In this document: positions 16,792 to 25,637 of the stretch, one piece after another | Numbering within the stretch: position 1 is the first letter of the stretch | Layout of the letters: each line of letters starts with the position of its first letter | DNA from: Mycobacterium hubeiense | GTDB lineage: Bacteria > Actinomycetota > Actinomycetes > Mycobacteriales > Mycobacteriaceae | DNA: 64,000 nt | Direction: 5' to 3' | Assembly: GCF_002838065.1 (NCBI RefSeq) | Contig: NZ_PIZU01000006.1 | Coordinates: 1-64,000 of the forward strand | The notes under the pieces: generated by a model | Seen by the model: the letters and a program-made list of their open reading frames with translations, nothing else | Databases searched by the model: none | Told to the model about the DNA's origin: nothing | Made by a program: the position numbers and the translations under genes

Positions 16792-18181
16792 CGTTGTATG
16801 CCGACCACAGGGACAGGTTGTAGTAGAGCTCACGGCCCGTCGACCACGGATGCAGGTACGGCGCGTAGATCCCGCCGGGGAACTGCGCCGACGTCACCAC
16901 CACCTGCTCGGGACTCCACGGCCCTTGCGGCGCCGGCGCGGTGCGCGCCACCACGTCGTTGGCGCCGTTGCAGTACAGCATCAGGTATTGCTTGAGGTGT
17001 GTGTTGTACTGGGCCGACATTTCCCCCACCGGCCCTGGGACTACCGGCGTCGCCGCACCGGGATCCCTTGGCACCCAGGCATTCTGCGCGGAGTTCCAGT
17101 ACTCGTATTTGGTGAGATCCGGTACGTAGGCTTGTGGCACCCGCGCCACGTACGCCGCGCCGCCGCGCCCGGACGGTGTCCCGAATGTGTAGAGATACGG
17201 GTCGCCGGGCCCGGGCCGAAGAAACGCCCCCTGCTGGAAGTTCTCGTTCCCCCGCACATAGGACACCCGTGCGACGTCGTTGGGCGCGGGCGTGCGGATG
17301 GTGCCGGGATACACACCCCAGTTCTCGCCGTTGTCCTTCGACACCGCGATCGCCGAGAAGTTCGTCGACCATCGGCCGTCGCTGTCCCAGTTCTTGATCG
17401 ACATGAAGTTCAGGTACTGCGTCCGCCCAACGGAAATGCCCGCTGTCGGAATGATTCCCTTCTCCGTCGGCGCCCACTTGATGCTGTTGATGATCTGCTT
17501 GGACAGCCCCGGCGCCCACACCGGTGATCCCGAATAGCTGTTGCCCACAGCCCCGTTCGGAACGCTGATCGTCTTGGCCAGCGCACCGTCCTGGCTGCGG
17601 AACAACGCGTTGTAGCGCCATTGCTGACCGCGCACGCTGCAATAGCCGTAGGTGTCGCCAAAGGCCATCAGCACCTGGCGCGCGGCGGGATCGCCGTTGT
17701 CCCACATGATTCCGAGGTCGGTCCCGGTGATGGCGAACCGTTTGACGGTGTCGTTGGGGCTATCGGGTCCGGTCACCCAGCCGACCAGCGACGTGCCCGG
17801 CGGCGGTCCCGGTGCGGGCGGGGCCGGGGCTGGATTCGGGTTCTGCTGAGCGGCATTCGGCACGGGCGGGGTGGGCTGCGGCGCCACCCCAACTTGCTGC
17901 TGCACGCGAGCTGAGCGTGGGCTGAGCGCGTTGAGGATCGCCAACGGCAGCTGCCCCAGCTTGGGTAGCGGCGCGCGTTCGTTGGCCCCGGACGGGCGGT
18001 GCCCTCGCGGCCGGCCGTTGCCGGGCAGAGGCGGTGTCGGCGCCGGCGCCGTGGCCGGCGGTCGGATCGCGGCAGCGGCACCGGTGCACGGCTCTGCGGC
18101 CGCCGACGGCGCCGCGACAAGCGCGATACTCAATCCGATCACGGCTGCCGACGCCGATGCGATTCGTGGACGCGGCGACAT
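16763..18181 (-). CDS. secreted DUF4185 protein, putative endo-D-arabinanase (GH183-type)
   Basis: 472 residues from ATG 18181 (AGGGGAAGGG ribosome-binding site). Signal peptide MSPRPRIASASAAVIGLSIALVAAPSAAA, then a Pro/Ala/Gln-rich linker to about residue 135, then one domain of about 335 residues. That domain has repeated blade-like segments: TDLGIMWDNGDPAARQVLMAFGDTYGYC, ISVGRTQYLNFMSIKNW, FSAIAVSKDNGENWGVYPGTIRTP, YLYTFGTPSGRGGAAYVARVP and EMSAQYNTHLKQYLMLY. This is DUF4185, a family in which endo-D-arabinanases acting on mycobacterial arabinan (GH183) have been described. Proposed role: trimming arabinogalactan or lipoarabinomannan outside the membrane. Family call good, activity inferred. 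It faces the NlpC/P60 hydrolase. Confidence 0.75.
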   Translation of the reverse strand: MSPRPRIASASAAVIGLSIALVAAPSAAAEPCTGAAAAIRPPATAPAPTPPLPGNGRPRGHRPSGANERAPLPKLGQLPLAILNALSPRSARVQQQVGVAPQPTPPVPNAAQQNPNPAPAPPAPGPPPGTSLVGWVTGPDSPNDTVKRFAITGTDLGIMWDNGDPAARQVLMAFGDTYGYCSVRGQQWRYNALFRSQDGALAKTISVPNGAVGNSYSGSPVWAPGLSKQIINSIKWAPTEKGIIPTAGISVGRTQYLNFMSIKNWDSDGRWSTNFSAIAVSKDNGENWGVYPGTIRTPAPNDVARVSYVRGNENFQQGAFLRPGPGDPYLYTFGTPSGRGGAAYVARVPQAYVPDLTKYEYWNSAQNAWVPRDPGAATPVVPGPVGEMSAQYNTHLKQYLMLYCNGANDVVARTAPAPQGPWSPEQVVVTSAQFPGGIYAPYLHPWSTGRELYYNLSLWSAYNVMLMKTVLP

Positions 18182-18282
18182 GTCACACCCTTCCCCTGGG
18201 CAAGACGTCGCGTTGACGCCAGCCACTGGCTGATGTGACGATAGTGATGAATGTGGCGGTTGTGGCCTCTGATGTCGTTTAG

Positions 18283-18495
18283 GTGCTCATCCGTGACCGT
18301 GTCGCAACCCGGAACCCGACAGCGTCGCCCGGCGTCGAACACCGTGTGGACCTCGATGCACAAGTCCGCCGGTTCGACGACGTCATGGCCCGCGCCAGGG
18401 CGCGGGCCGCCGCGCTGGACCGGGCCCTCGACGACCTCGCCGACCGCGACGTCGACGCCGTCGTGGCGGACCTGATCGACAAGTTTGGCCGGTGA
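18283..18495 (+). CDS. hypothetical small helical protein
   Basis: Up to 70 residues from GTG 18283; an ATG at 18384 would give 36. The second half (LDAQVRRFDDVMARARARAAALDRALDDLADRDVDAVVADLIDKFGR) is a clean charged amphipathic helix pair, more protein-like than a chance frame, while the first 20 residues are unconvincing. It ends 40 bases before the Rv3311-like gene on the same strand. No family recognised. The opposite-strand frame here looks like a shadow. Confidence 0.35.
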   Translation: MLIRDRVATRNPTASPGVEHRVDLDAQVRRFDDVMARARARAAALDRALDDLADRDVDAVVADLIDKFGR

Positions 18496-18535
18496 CCGTC
18501 CGGGGTGCACAGAGCGCGTCGTTAGGCTGTGCCGC

Positions 18536-19816
18536 ATGGCTGCTGACATCGTGCCGGTTCGGCTCGGGCTGACCAAGGGCGACCTCTACACACTGTGGGC
18601 TCCACGCTGGCGCGATGCCGGCGACGAGTGGGAGGCGTTTCTGGGCAAGGACGACGACCTGTACGCCTTCGAGTCGGTCGCCGACCTCGTGGCGTTCGTG
18701 CGGACCAACAAGGACAACGACCTCACCGACCACCCGGCGTGGGAGTCGCTGACCGAGGCGAACGCGCACAAGCTCGACCCGGCGCAGGACCGGCAGTACG
18801 ACATCGTGGGCGTGCCCGAGATCGTCGCCGAGAAACCCTCCGAGGATTCGGTGCAAACACTGCACCGAACGTTGGCGATCGTGTCGGCGCTCGGATCGGT
18901 CTGCGAACTTCCCGCGGTGACCAAGTTCTTCAACGGCAATCCGGTGCTGGGCACGCTCGGCGGCGGCATCGACGCGTTCACGGGGCGCGCGGGCCGCAAG
19001 CGCTGGGCCGAAATCGAAGCGGTGATCGGGCGCGCCTGGGACAACGTGGTGGACGCCCTCGACGGCATCGTCAGCACCCCCGACGTCGACGACGCCGCGT
19101 CGGAGAAAGCGCAAGCCGAACTCGACGAGCCGGCACCCGAGCCCGACGAGGACGAGGACGAGACCGCGGCCGAGACGGCCGAGTTCGAGTCCGACGAAGA
19201 GCACGAGGAGGCAGAAGAAGCCGAGGAATTGGAGGACCACGCCACGGGCTCGGTGCTGGGCAGTGACGAGGACTTCTGGCTCAAGGTGGGCATCGACCCG
19301 GTGCGGATAATGACCAGCGGCGGAACATGGTTCACGCTGCGCTGCTACCTCGACGACCAGCCGGTGTTCCTGGGTCGCAACGGCCGGATCAGCGTGTTCG
19401 GCTCGGAGCGGGCACTGGCGCGCTACCTCGCCGACGAACACGACCACGACCTGTCCGATCTGGCCACCTACGATGACATCCGCACCGCGGCGACGGACGG
19501 CTCGCTGGAGATCGACGTCACCGAAGAGAACGTCTACGTGTTGAGCGGCATCGCCGACGACATCGCCGACGGCCCCGACGCCATCGACCGCGAACAGCTC
19601 GAGCTTGCCGTCGAATTGCTCAGGGACGTCGGCGTTTACGCCGAAGACGAGAGCAAGGTCACCGAGGCGCTGGACGAGGACAGCGCGCTGGGCAGATTCG
19701 TCGCCCATGCGCTCGATCCGGACAACGTGCGCCGGCCCAGCCCGCCGTATGCGAAGGCCGTCGAGCAGTGGGAGGCGTTGGAGGCGTTCGTCGAGTCGCG
19801 GTTGCGGCCCGAGTAG
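18536..19816 (+). CDS. conserved mycobacterial protein, Rv3311-like
   Basis: 426 residues from ATG 18536, which lies 7 bases after a TAGGCT -10-like hexamer (leaderless type). Strongly similar to M. tuberculosis Rv3311: LYTLWAPRWRDAGDEWEAFLGKDDDLYAFESVADLVAFVRTNKDNDLTDHPAW. Residues 1-180 and 240-426 look like two related alpha/beta modules: FLGKDDDLYAFESVADLVAFVRTNKDNDLTD in the first echoes FLGRNGRISVFGSERALARYLADEHDHDLSD in the second. They are joined by an extremely acidic linker rich in Glu/Asp (about 190-240). No signal peptide. Function unknown. Confidence 0.82.
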   Translation: MAADIVPVRLGLTKGDLYTLWAPRWRDAGDEWEAFLGKDDDLYAFESVADLVAFVRTNKDNDLTDHPAWESLTEANAHKLDPAQDRQYDIVGVPEIVAEKPSEDSVQTLHRTLAIVSALGSVCELPAVTKFFNGNPVLGTLGGGIDAFTGRAGRKRWAEIEAVIGRAWDNVVDALDGIVSTPDVDDAASEKAQAELDEPAPEPDEDEDETAAETAEFESDEEHEEAEEAEELEDHATGSVLGSDEDFWLKVGIDPVRIMTSGGTWFTLRCYLDDQPVFLGRNGRISVFGSERALARYLADEHDHDLSDLATYDDIRTAATDGSLEIDVTEENVYVLSGIADDIADGPDAIDREQLELAVELLRDVGVYAEDESKVTEALDEDSALGRFVAHALDPDNVRRPSPPYAKAVEQWEALEAFVESRLRPE

Positions 19817-19820
19817 AACC

Positions 19821-20909
19821 TCAGCCCACCAGCACGGCGTAGCGCGGCTTGATCACGTCATCGATGATGGCCAGTCGCTCGTCGAACGGGATGAACGCCG
19901 ACTTCATCGCGTTGATGGTGAACCGCTCGAGATCGCTCCAGCCGTAGCCGAATGCCTCGACGAGGCGCAGCATTTCCTGGCTCATCGTGGTATCGCTCAT
20001 CAGCCGGTTGTCGGTGTTGACGGTGACGCGGAATCGTGACCGCGCCAGCAGGTCGAACGGATGCTCGGCGATGCTGTTGACCGCGCCGGTCTGCACGTTG
20101 GAGCTCGGACACAGCTCGAACGGAATTCGCTTGTCCCGCAACAGCGCCGCCAGCCGTCCCAGTTTCACCGATCCGTCCGGTTCCACGGAGATGTCGTCGA
20201 CGATCCGCACCCCGTGGCCGAGGCGGTCGGCGCCACAGTAGGCGATGGCCTCGTGGATGGACGGCAGCCCGAACGCCTCGCCCGCGTGGATTGTGAAGCG
20301 CGCGTTGTTGTTTCGCATGTACTCGAACGCGTCCAGGTGCCGGCTCGGCGGGTAGCCCGCTTCGGCGCCGGCGATGTCGAAGCCCACCACGCCCTGATCG
20401 CGGAACCGGATGGCCAATTCGGCGATCTCCCGTGAGCGCGCCGCGTGACGCATCGCCGTCACCAGGCAACGCACCGTGATGGTGCGGCCCTCGCTGCTCG
20501 CGGCCTTCTCCCCGTCGGCAAAGCCGGCCAGCACGGCGTCGACGACCGCGTCGAGCGACAATCCGCCGTCGATGTGCAGCTCCGGCGCGAACCGCACCTC
20601 GGCGTAGACGACGTTGTCCTCGGCGAGGTCTTCGACGCATTCGTAGGCCACCCGGTGCAGCGCCTCCGGTGTCTGCATCACCCCGACGGTGTGCGCGAAG
20701 GGCGCCAAATAGCGCACCAGCGATCCGCTGTGCGCGGCGGTGCGGAACCAGGTGGTCAGCTCCTCGGCGTCGGCGGCGGGCAGCTCGTCGTACCCGCACT
20801 GTTCGGCCAGCTCCAGCACGGTGGCCGGGCGCAGCCCGCCGTCGAGGTGATCATGCAGCAGCGCCTTGGGTGCATGACGGATCGATTCCAGGGTCAACGG
20901 CGTCGTCAT
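19821..20909 (-). CDS. add: adenosine deaminase
   Basis: 362 residues, near the 365 of M. tuberculosis Add. Zinc enzyme turning (deoxy)adenosine into (deoxy)inosine for PNP. Motifs: [14 protein letters not shown] (metal ligands HxH in this branch), [29 protein letters not shown] with the catalytic Glu and metal His, [13 protein letters not shown], and [17 protein letters not shown] with metal and proton-shuttle Asp. Same strand as deoA and cdd upstream (53-base gap to deoA), forming a cdd-deoA-add salvage operon. The 3' end stops 4 bases short of the convergent Rv3311-like gene. Confidence 0.94.
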   Translation of the reverse strand: MTTPLTLESIRHAPKALLHDHLDGGLRPATVLELAEQCGYDELPAADAEELTTWFRTAAHSGSLVRYLAPFAHTVGVMQTPEALHRVAYECVEDLAEDNVVYAEVRFAPELHIDGGLSLDAVVDAVLAGFADGEKAASSEGRTITVRCLVTAMRHAARSREIAELAIRFRDQGVVGFDIAGAEAGYPPSRHLDAFEYMRNNNARFTIHAGEAFGLPSIHEAIAYCGADRLGHGVRIVDDISVEPDGSVKLGRLAALLRDKRIPFELCPSSNVQTGAVNSIAEHPFDLLARSRFRVTVNTDNRLMSDTTMSQEMLRLVEAFGYGWSDLERFTINAMKSAFIPFDERLAIIDDVIKPRYAVLVG

Positions 20910-20962
20910 ATGTCCATCTTGCGCACGCCCGAGGCGCCGAAGTCCAGTGAAAAGGGGTCAGT

Positions 20963-22297
20963 TCACCGCTCGGTTATCCGATCGATGATCAACGGCCGCC
21001 TCGGCGGCGCGGCGGACCCGACGCTCCACGCACCGTCGAGCTCCGCCATCGCCGCGGCGAACCGCTCCGGAGTGTCGGTGTAGAGCGTGAACAGCGGCTC
21101 GCCCGCGGCCACGGGCTCCCCCGGCCGGCGGTGAATCCGCAGCCCGGCCCCCGACTGCACGCGCTCGCCGGGTGCGGATCGGCCCGCGCCGAGCCGCCAG
21201 ACCGCCATCCCGACCGCCAAGGCGTCGATGTCACCCATCACGCCGGAGCGGGGGGCGGTGACGGTTTCCGATGACGCCCCGACGGGCAGCGGCTGGTCCA
21301 GGTCGCCGCCCTGCGCCGTCACCAGCTGGCGGAACCGGTCCATCGCGGAGCCGTCCCGCAGTGTCTCGGCGGGGTCGCGGGCGTCCAGGCCCGCCATGGC
21401 GAGCATCTCGGCGGCCAGCGCCAGCGTCAGCTCGACCACGTCGGCCGGACCGCCCCCGGCCAGCACGTCCAGCGATTCGGCGACCTCGATCGCGTTGCCC
21501 ACCGCGCATCCCAGCGGGACCGACATGTCCGTGAGCAGCGCCCGGGTCGCAACCCCGTGCGACACGCCAAGGCCGACCATGGTGCGGGCCAGCTCGCGCG
21601 CGTCGGCCTCGGCCTTCAAAAACGCGCCGGAGCCCACCTTGGTGTCCAGCACCAGCGCGCGGGTGCCCTCGGCGATCTTCTTGCTCATGATCGAGCTGGC
21701 GATCAGCGCCAGGGAGTCGACGGTGGCGGTGATGTCGCGCAGCGCGTAGAGCTTGCGGTCCGCCGGCGCCAGCTCGCCTGCGGCGAAGATGGCCGCACCG
21801 ATATCGCAAAGCTGTTGGCGTATCTGGCTTTTGGTCAACTCAGCGGTGAAACCCGGAATCGACTCCAGCTTGTCCAGCGTGCCGCCGGTGTGGCCGAGGC
21901 CGCGTCCCGACGCCTGCGGCACCGCGCCGCCGCAGGCCATTACGACGGGCAGCAGCGGGATGGTGATCTTGTCGCCCACCCCGCCGGTGGAGTGCTTGTC
22001 CACCAACGCCAGCGGTCTACCGTCGCGGCGCAGATCCGTGAAGTCCAGCTTCTCCCCCGAAGCCACCATCGCCGCCGTCCATCGCGCAATCTCCGCACTC
22101 GTCATGCCGCGCAGGAAGATCGCCATCAACAGCGCCGACATCTGCTCGTCGGCCACCCGGCCGTGGGTGTACGCGTCGATCACCCAGTCGATCGCCTCGT
22201 CGGAGAGGGCGCCGCCGTCGCGCTTGGTCCGGATGATGGTCGGAGCGTCAAATGGATGCGACATTGGGCCACGCGCGTCAAATGTGAACTGCGTCAC
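20963..22297 (-). CDS. deoA: thymidine phosphorylase
   Basis: 444 residues from GTG 22297, overlapping the cdd stop as GTGA; an ATG at 22264 (MSHPFDAPT) is a plausible alternative. Cleaves thymidine with phosphate to thymine and deoxyribose-1-phosphate. Landmarks: IIRTKRDGGALSDEAI at the start, phosphate loop LVDKHSTGGVGDK, GRGLGHTGGTLDKLESIPG, SSIMSKKIAEGTRALVLDTKVGSGAFLK, and the C-terminal PYNP domain (PRSGVMGDIDALAVGMAVWRLGAGR). Middle gene of cdd-deoA-add, as in Rv3315c-Rv3313c. Confidence 0.95.
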   Translation of the reverse strand: MTQFTFDARGPMSHPFDAPTIIRTKRDGGALSDEAIDWVIDAYTHGRVADEQMSALLMAIFLRGMTSAEIARWTAAMVASGEKLDFTDLRRDGRPLALVDKHSTGGVGDKITIPLLPVVMACGGAVPQASGRGLGHTGGTLDKLESIPGFTAELTKSQIRQQLCDIGAAIFAAGELAPADRKLYALRDITATVDSLALIASSIMSKKIAEGTRALVLDTKVGSGAFLKAEADARELARTMVGLGVSHGVATRALLTDMSVPLGCAVGNAIEVAESLDVLAGGGPADVVELTLALAAEMLAMAGLDARDPAETLRDGSAMDRFRQLVTAQGGDLDQPLPVGASSETVTAPRSGVMGDIDALAVGMAVWRLGAGRSAPGERVQSGAGLRIHRRPGEPVAAGEPLFTLYTDTPERFAAAMAELDGAWSVGSAAPPRRPLIIDRITER

Positions 22298-22737
22298 GGT
22301 ATTTCCTCGTGCGGGGGCTCGCGACGGGCCAGATCGTCGGGCCCGAAGGCGTCGGGCAGCAGCTCACCCAGCGGTCGCGGGCCGAGCGGATGGTCGATGA
22401 GCAACTGCGGCCCACCATGTTCGAGAAGCACTTGCCGACACCGGCCGCAGGGCATCAGCAGCTCGCCGGCGGCGTCGACACATGTCAGTGCGACGAGCCT
22501 GCCGCCACCCCCGGAATGCAGGGCACAGACCACAGCGCACTCGGCACAGAGACCTAGGCCATATGAGACATTTTCCACATTGCAGCCGGCCACCATCCGG
22601 TGATCGTCGACCAGCGCGGCGGCGCCGACCGGGAAGCCCGAATACGGCGCGTACGCGTGGGTGGCGGCTTCAGTTGCCTTGTGCCGCAACATCTTCCAGT
22701 CGATTTCCGGGTGCGGTCGAGCCGATTCTGAATGCAT
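22294..22737 (-). CDS. cdd: cytidine deaminase
   Basis: 147 residues from ATG 22737 (a start eight codons earlier is possible; the M. tuberculosis protein has 133). Converts cytidine to uridine. Zinc site: NVENVSYGLGLCAECAVVCAL with the CAE motif (Cys ligand, Glu proton shuttle), and PCGRCRQVL supplying the other two Cys ligands. First gene of the salvage operon and coupled to deoA by a 4-base overlap. It is divergent from sdhC. Confidence 0.93.
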   Translation of the reverse strand: MHSESARPHPEIDWKMLRHKATEAATHAYAPYSGFPVGAAALVDDHRMVAGCNVENVSYGLGLCAECAVVCALHSGGGGRLVALTCVDAAGELLMPCGRCRQVLLEHGGPQLLIDHPLGPRPLGELLPDAFGPDDLARREPPHEEIP

Positions 22738-22921
22738 TCCGAAGCCCCTGTCCAACCGCACGACTACTTAGATAGGCGACCCTAAGTTGTCCATATTTTG
22801 ACGTCCGAACGGCTACACCGTAGTTCGTTGCGCAGTACAAATGGGTTTAGAGTCGCCCCGAGGTTTGGGGCTGGGGTTGCAGACCGGTCCCGAGCGTCCC
22901 ACCGATGGCGTTGGAGGCCCG
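22738..22921. promoter_or_regulatory. cdd / sdhC divergent promoter region
   Basis: 184 bases. ACTTAG (22766-22771) and CTAAGT (22782-22787) form an inverted repeat with a 10-base spacer on the cdd side. TTGACG (22798-22803), a 17-base spacer and TAGTTC (22821-22826) form a possible sdhC promoter, leaving a leader of about 90 bases. That leader holds a small GCCCC / GGGGC hairpin (about 22856-22871) and a strong GGAGG before the sdhC ATG. Sites are by eye. Confidence 0.4.
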
Positions 22922-23362
22922 ATGAGTACTCAGACACCGAGTCTGACATCTGCGGCTCCGGAAGTACCGGCTCCGCTCCCGAAACCGGCGCGTCGTCGCA
23001 CCCTCTATCGCGGTGATCCCGGGATGTGGTCCTGGGTGCTGCACCGCATCACCGGGGCGACCATCTTCTTCTTCCTGTTCGTGCACGTGCTGGACACCGC
23101 GCTGGTGCGGGTGAGCCCGCAGGCCTACAACGAGGTGATCGAGACCTACAAGACCCCGATCGTCGGGTTGATGGAGGTCGGGCTGGTGGCGGCCGTGCTC
23201 TACCACGCGCTCAACGGCGTGCGGGTCATCCTGATCGACTTCTGGCGGCACGGCCCGCGCTATCAACGGCTGATGTTGTGGATCGTCGCCGGCGTCTTCC
23301 TGGCGGTGATGATCCCGGCGGTGGGCGTGATGGGCATGCACATGGCGGAGCGGTTCCTGTGA
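22922..23362 (+). CDS. sdhC: succinate dehydrogenase cytochrome b556 subunit (SdhC)
   Basis: 146 residues from ATG 22922. Membrane anchor with three helices: ATIFFFLFVHVLDTAL, IVGLMEVGLVAAVLYHALNGVRVILIDF, and LMLWIVAGVFLAVMIPAVGVMGMHM. The SWVLHRITG entry motif and the His of YHALNG (heme ligand) are characteristic. It is longer than M. tuberculosis SdhC (112) by an N-terminal Pro-rich tail. It overlaps sdhD by GTGA and opens the sdhCDAB operon of the membrane complex II, which passes succinate electrons to menaquinone. Confidence 0.92.
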   Translation: MSTQTPSLTSAAPEVPAPLPKPARRRTLYRGDPGMWSWVLHRITGATIFFFLFVHVLDTALVRVSPQAYNEVIETYKTPIVGLMEVGLVAAVLYHALNGVRVILIDFWRHGPRYQRLMLWIVAGVFLAVMIPAVGVMGMHMAERFL

Positions 23363-23841
23363 GCGCGCCATCGGGCCCCTGGACGCCCCACCACCGCGAG
23401 GGCCGCATCGCCCCGGTGCTCGAACGCGAACACGACCGCCCCGCCGCACTCGACCATCCCCGCGCACCGCGCCGCCCAAGGGGCATCCCCTACTTCGAGA
23501 AGTACGCCTGGCTGTTCATGCGGTTCTCCGGCGTGGCGCTGGTGTTTCTCGCGCTCGGGCACCTGTTCGTGATGCTCATGTGGGACGACGGCGTCTACCG
23601 CATCGACTTCAACTACGTCGCCGAGCGCTGGGCCTCACCGTTCTGGCAGATCTGGGACATGGCGCTGCTGTGGCTGGCCAACATCCACGGCGCCAACGGC
23701 ATGCGCACCATCATCGGCGACTACGCCCGCAAGAACGTCACCAAGTTCTATCTGAATTCGCTGTTGTTGCTGGCGACGGGATTCACGTTGGTGTTGGGCA
23801 CCTACGTCCTGGTCACCTTCGACGCGAATATCGGGGGTTGA
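23359..23841 (+). CDS. sdhD: succinate dehydrogenase hydrophobic membrane anchor subunit (SdhD)
   Basis: 160 residues from GTG 23359 (overlap with sdhC). The first 40 residues are polar and basic; three helices follow: YAWLFMRFSGVALVFLALGHLFVMLM, FWQIWDMALLWLANIHGANGMRTII, and FYLNSLLLLATGFTLVLGTYVLVTF. The His of the first helix and the HGANGMR block match other mycobacterial SdhD. Pairs with SdhC to carry the quinone site. It ends 4 bases before sdhA. Confidence 0.92.
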   Translation: MSAPSGPWTPHHREGRIAPVLEREHDRPAALDHPRAPRRPRGIPYFEKYAWLFMRFSGVALVFLALGHLFVMLMWDDGVYRIDFNYVAERWASPFWQIWDMALLWLANIHGANGMRTIIGDYARKNVTKFYLNSLLLLATGFTLVLGTYVLVTFDANIGG

Positions 23842-23845
23842 GTAA

Positions 23846-25600
23846 ATGATTCAGGAACATCGCTACGACGTCGTCATCGTCGGTGCCGGCGGCGCGGGCA
23901 TGCGCGCGGCCGTCGAGGCCGGCCCGCGGGTGCGCACCGCTGTGCTGACCAAGCTCTACCCCACCCGTAGCCACACCGGCGCCGCCCAGGGCGGAATGTG
24001 CGCCGCGCTGGCCAACGTCGAAGAGGACAACTGGGAGTGGCACACCTTCGACACCGTCAAGGGCGGCGACTACCTCGCCGACCAGGACGCGGTCGAGATC
24101 ATGTGCAAGGAAGCCATCGACGCGGTGCTCGACCTCGAGAAGATGGGGATGCCGTTCAACCGCACCCCCGAGGGCCGCATCGACCAGCGCCGGTTCGGCG
24201 GGCACACCCGCGACCACGGCAAGGCCCCGGTGCGGCGAGCGTGCTACGCCGCCGACCGCACCGGCCACATGATCCTGCAGACGCTGTACCAGAACTGCGT
24301 CAAACACGACGTCGAGTTCTTCAACGAGTTCTACGCACTCGACATCGCGTTGACCGACACCCCCGGCGGGCCGGTCGCAACGGGCGTGATCGCGTATGAG
24401 CTTGCCACCGGCGACATTCACGTGTTCCACGCCAAGGCGATCGTGTTCGCCACCGGCGGGTCGGGCCGGATGTACAAGACGACGTCGAACGCCCACACGC
24501 TGACCGGCGACGGGCTGGGCATCGTGTTCCGCAAGGGTCTTCCGTTGGAGGACATGGAGTTTCACCAATTCCATCCGACAGGCCTTGCGGGGCTTGGGAT
24601 TCTGATCTCCGAGGCGGTCCGCGGCGAGGGCGGCCGGTTGCTCAACGCCGACGGCGAACGGTTCATGGAGCGCTACGCGCCGACGATCGTCGACCTCGCA
24701 CCCCGCGACATCGTCGCCCGCTCAATGGTTCTCGAGGTGCTGGAAGGCCGCGGCGCCGGCCCCAACAAAGACTACGTCTACATTGACGTGCGCCACCTCG
24801 GCGAGGACGTGCTCGAGGCCAAGCTGCCCGATATCACCGAATTCGCCCGCACGTACCTCGGCGTGGATCCGGTCAAGGAACTGGTGCCCGTCTACCCGAC
24901 GTGCCACTACGTGATGGGCGGCATCCCGACGACGGTGCACGGCCAGGTGTTGCGCGACAACACGTCCGTCGTGCCCGGGTTGTACGCGGCCGGCGAATGC
25001 GCGTGTGTGAGCGTGCACGGCGCCAACCGGTTGGGCACGAATTCATTGTTGGACATCAACGTGTTCGGCCGTCGTGCCGGCATCGCGGCGGCGAATTACG
25101 CACTGGGACATGACTTCGTCGAGATGCCGCCGGATCCCGCGGGCATGGTGGTCGGCTGGGTCGGAGACATCCTGTCCGAGCACGGCAACGAGCGCGTCGC
25201 CGACATCCGCGGTGCGCTGCAGCAGTCGATGGACAACAACGCCGCGGTGTTCCGCACCGAAGAGACGCTGAAGCAGGCGCTGACGGACATCCACGCTCTC
25301 AAGGAGCGCTACAGCCGAATCTCGGTGCACGACAAGGGCAAGCGCTACAACAGCGATCTGCTGGAAGCCATCGAGCTGGGCTTCCTGCTGGAGTTGGCCG
25401 AAGTCACCGTCGTGGGCGCGTTGAACCGCAAGGAATCTCGCGGCGGGCACGCCCGCGAGGACTACCCCAACCGCGACGACACCAACTACATGCGCCACAC
25501 CATGGCCTACAAGCAGGGCACCGAGTTGCTCAGCGATATCCGGCTGGACTACAAGCCCGTGGTGCAGACCCGCTACGAGCCGATGGAGCGGAAGTACTGA
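23846..25600 (+). CDS. sdhA: succinate dehydrogenase flavoprotein subunit (SdhA)
   Basis: 584 residues. Oxidises succinate to fumarate with covalently bound FAD. N-terminal FAD fold DVVIVGAGGAGMRAAVEA; RSHTGAAQGGMCAAL carries the His to which FAD is attached; EFHQFHPTGL and the HYVMGGIPT block form the dicarboxylate site; AGECACVSVHGANRLGTNSLLD is the second flavin segment; the C-terminus has KESRGGHAREDYPNRDD. Normal length. Confidence 0.96.
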   Translation: MIQEHRYDVVIVGAGGAGMRAAVEAGPRVRTAVLTKLYPTRSHTGAAQGGMCAALANVEEDNWEWHTFDTVKGGDYLADQDAVEIMCKEAIDAVLDLEKMGMPFNRTPEGRIDQRRFGGHTRDHGKAPVRRACYAADRTGHMILQTLYQNCVKHDVEFFNEFYALDIALTDTPGGPVATGVIAYELATGDIHVFHAKAIVFATGGSGRMYKTTSNAHTLTGDGLGIVFRKGLPLEDMEFHQFHPTGLAGLGILISEAVRGEGGRLLNADGERFMERYAPTIVDLAPRDIVARSMVLEVLEGRGAGPNKDYVYIDVRHLGEDVLEAKLPDITEFARTYLGVDPVKELVPVYPTCHYVMGGIPTTVHGQVLRDNTSVVPGLYAAGECACVSVHGANRLGTNSLLDINVFGRRAGIAAANYALGHDFVEMPPDPAGMVVGWVGDILSEHGNERVADIRGALQQSMDNNAAVFRTEETLKQALTDIHALKERYSRISVHDKGKRYNSDLLEAIELGFLLELAEVTVVGALNRKESRGGHAREDYPNRDDTNYMRHTMAYKQGTELLSDIRLDYKPVVQTRYEPMERKY

Positions 25601-25601
25601 C

Positions 25602-25637
25602 ATGACTACTGACGAGCGCTTGCGCGAGGAAAAATGA
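25602..25637 (+). CDS. 11-codon micro-ORF linking sdhA and sdhB
   Basis: ATG at 25602, one base after the sdhA stop, encodes MTTDERLREEK and ends with a TGA that overlaps the sdhB ATG (ATGA at 25634-25637). It contains the GCGAGGAA that would be the sdhB ribosome-binding site. It may only be a relay that carries ribosomes from sdhA to sdhB; a functional peptide is not implied. Confidence 0.4.
   Translation: MTTDERLREEK

Noticed and set aside
18181-18207. TGTCACA as a second ECF41 promoter
   Set aside because: CGTC is not 16 bases downstream (offset is 18), and no plus-strand gene follows at leaderless distance; the bases are the antisense of a start region.
18139-18576. 145-codon minus-strand frame with a His/Arg-rich middle
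   Set aside because: No ribosome-binding site or family signal; it covers the start of the Rv3311-like gene and the leader of the DUF4185 gene. High-GC codon bias explains the open frame.
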